A DNA stretch of 6,841 bases from Magnetaquiglobus sp039908105. Its GTDB lineage: Bacteria > Pseudomonadota > Magnetococcia > Magnetococcales > Magnetaquicoccaceae. The DNA is taken from assembly GCA_039908105.1 (NCBI GenBank), contig JAMOBI010000132.1, positions 1 to 6,841 on the forward strand. The letters are read 5' to 3'. A program made the translations under genes and the position numbers. Of the stretch, positions 5,600-6,841 are shown piece by piece; within the stretch, counting starts at the first letter, position 1; each line of letters opens with the position of its first letter. The notes under the pieces are model-generated. The model did not search any database. It saw only the letters and a program-made list of their open reading frames with translations, and was not told where the DNA came from.

Positions 5600-6841
5600 A
5601 TGTCTGGAAAAAAGAACAAGAAGAAGGATTCCCAGATGGAAGAGCCGGAGAGTTCATTCGGAGCGACCTTTTTGGGCACGGACGCGTCGCACGCGCCGGA
5701 GGATCATGCCGGGCCATCGATGGAGGAGATTCTGGCCTCCCTCGAAGATTTGCTTGATGGCGATGACGAAGGGTTGTTGATGGCGCCGGGTGAGATGATG
5801 GCAGAGCCGTTGGCAGAAGAGACGGTTGAAGAACGGGATGAGGTGGAGTTGGAGTCGGTGGTGGATGAGGGTGCCCTGGCGCGCGAGGGTTTGTCGATGG
5901 GAGGCGAAGCGATGACGAAGGATGCGGCGGCGGAACCCGAAGGGCCGGAGGCGGGGATGGTGCCGATGGATCTGGATGACGAGGAGCCGTTGGATCTCTC
6001 GGGCATGGAGGTGGCGCTCTCCTTCATGGATCACGTTGCAGAGTCGGACGAGGGCTCCGAAGGTGGAGAGGAGCCGGAAGGCGACCACCCGCACCCGCAT
6101 CCTCATGGGAGTGAAAGTGAAGCGGATCTGGATGAGGCGTTTGAGTCGGATGAGGAGTATGGCGCGGAAGCCGAATTGATGGCTGCACCGGCGGTGGAGC
6201 CTGAACCGGAGTCGGATCCGGATTTCGAGGCAAGTGGGGATTTCGAGGAGGAGTCTGAGTCCGCAGCGGATGAGCCGTTGGAGTTGGATGAGTCTTTGGA
6301 TGAGGATGGGCTGATGGCCTCGGAGATTGAGGCTGTGATGGACGAGGTGCTGGAGGCCGAGCCAGAAATCGAGGCCGAGCCTGAAGTCGAGGCCGAGCCT
6401 GAAGTCGAGGCCGAGCTCGAGGCCGAGCCTGAAGTCGAGGCCGAGCCTGAAGTCGAGGCCGAGCCTGAAGTCGAGGCCGAGCCAGAAGTCGAGGCCGAGC
6501 CAGAAGTCGATGCCGAGCCTGAAGTCGAGGCCGAGCCTGAAATCGATGCCGAGCCTGAAATCGATGCCGAGCCTGAAATCGATGCCGAGCCTGAAATCGA
6601 TGCCGAGCCAGAAATCGATGCCGAGCCAGAAATCGATGCCGAGCCTGAAGTCGAGGCCGAGCCAGAAATCGAGGCCGAGCCAGAAGTCGAGGCCGAGCCA
6701 GAAGTCGAGGCCGAGCCAGAAGTCGAGGCCGAGCCAGAAATCGAGGCCGAGCCAGAAATCGAGGCCGAGCCAGAAATCGAGGCCGAGCCAGAAATCGAGG
6801 CCGAGCCAGAAATCGAGGCCGAGCCAGAAATCGAGGCCGAG
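5600..6841 (+). CDS. Acidic repeat protein with PopZ/DUF2497-like N-terminal motif (3' end outside window)
   Basis: This frame is open for 414 codons from the ATG at 5600 to the last base with no stop, so the gene is partial. It starts with lysine-rich MSGKKNKKKD, then GPSMEEILASLEDLLDGDDE (39-58). This closely resembles the N-terminal helix of Caulobacter PopZ (EPTMEEILASIRRIISEDD), with MEEILAS (41-47) identical. In PopZ that helix binds client proteins, a Pro/Glu/Asp-rich disordered linker follows, and a C-terminal domain oligomerises at the cell pole. Here residues 60-251 are acidic and low-complexity, with a His cluster HPHPHPH (163-169). From 252 on the protein is a tandem hexapeptide (E/D)AEPE(I/V). 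No signal peptide or membrane segment is seen, so it should be cytoplasmic. The start has only a weak ribosome site; ATG 5636 is an alternative. A PopZ-like role is likely but unproven without the C-terminus; another acidic scaffold protein is possible. Confidence 0.8.
   Translation, partial: MSGKKNKKKDSQMEEPESSFGATFLGTDASHAPEDHAGPSMEEILASLEDLLDGDDEGLLMAPGEMMAEPLAEETVEERDEVELESVVDEGALAREGLSMGGEAMTKDAAAEPEGPEAGMVPMDLDDEEPLDLSGMEVALSFMDHVAESDEGSEGGEEPEGDHPHPHPHGSESEADLDEAFESDEEYGAEAELMAAPAVEPEPESDPDFEASGDFEEESESAADEPLELDESLDEDGLMASEIEAVMDEVLEAEPEIEAEPEVEAEPEVEAELEAEPEVEAEPEVEAEPEVEAEPEVEAEPEVDAEPEVEAEPEIDAEPEIDAEPEIDAEPEIDAEPEIDAEPEIDAEPEVEAEPEIEAEPEVEAEPEVEAEPEVEAEPEIEAEPEIEAEPEIEAEPEIEAEPEIEAEPEIEAE
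6353..6841 (+). repeat. In-frame 18-bp tandem array encoding (E/D)AEPE(I/V)
   Basis: The unit is GA(G/T)GCCGAGCC(A/T)GAA(A/G)TC. There are 26 full units, one 12-bp unit (6407-6418, missing six bases, encoding EAEL) and a 9-base partial unit at the window edge, so the true number is larger. Variation is confined to three sites: GAG/GAT (Glu/Asp), CCA/CCT (silent) and GTC/ATC (Val/Ile). Variants occur in blocks, ending with six identical units at 6725-6832. The 12-bp unit keeps the frame. Confidence 0.97.

Noticed and set aside
5569..5757. 62-codon frame starting at GTG 5569
   Set aside because: It overlaps the acidic gene in another frame and stops early; the 5600 frame stays open to the window end and carries the MEEILAS motif.
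6353..6841. CRISPR array
   Set aside because: The 18-bp units are directly adjacent with no spacers and encode a regular peptide in frame.
1..6841. Defence system, prophage or toxin-antitoxin module
   Set aside because: All clear genes are cell-wall, transport or scaffold type; no nuclease, integrase, helicase or toxin motifs are seen.

Overview
The window is GC-rich, densely coded chromosomal DNA of a Gram-negative bacterium. Two things suggest an alphaproteobacterium or a close relative such as the Magnetococcales-type lineages: the cell-wall gene order mltB-rlpA-dacA, and a last gene whose N-terminus carries the MEEILAS signature of PopZ/DUF2497 proteins. This lineage call comes from gene content and general familiarity; no search was run. 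There are no rRNA, tRNA, CRISPR or transposase genes that I can see.

Layout. Positions 1-275 are non-coding and hold copy A of a structured repeat. Positions 276-2045 (minus strand) encode an MdlA/MdlB-type ABC exporter half-transporter. A short AT-rich divergent region (about 2046-2194) separates it from a plus-strand cell-wall group: a MltB-family lytic transglycosylase, then the lipoprotein RlpA (overlapping it by 28 nt). Positions 4123-4412 are non-coding and hold copy B of the same repeat, inverted relative to copy A. Next come a DacA-type D,D-carboxypeptidase and, 38 nt after it, a very acidic open frame from 5600 that runs off the window edge without a stop.

How the genes fit together. 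MltB and RlpA cleave glycan strands and DacA trims the pentapeptide stem, so the three form a murein-remodelling group. The acidic gene appears to be transcribed with dacA. It begins with a lysine-rich stretch and a PopZ-like motif, followed by a long Asp/Glu/Pro-rich region. That region ends in at least 26 full 18-bp units encoding (E/D)AEPE(I/V), plus one 12-bp unit and a partial unit at the edge. This looks like a PopZ-type polar organiser whose disordered acidic linker has expanded by tandem duplication; its C-terminus lies outside the window.

The most unusual non-coding signal is the pair of repeats. In gene direction each begins at the stop codon of its neighbour (ABC gene, rlpA) and contains a near-identical 54-nt block (52 of 54 bases) with an 8-bp hairpin and a nine-base A/T tract. 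Each then has an identical 26-nt GC-rich block and a 15-bp hairpin with a 7-nt loop. The stem sequences of that hairpin differ between copies while pairing is kept. Copy B is also flanked by 10-bp inverted ends. It may be a structured mobile or intergenic repeat with a terminator role.
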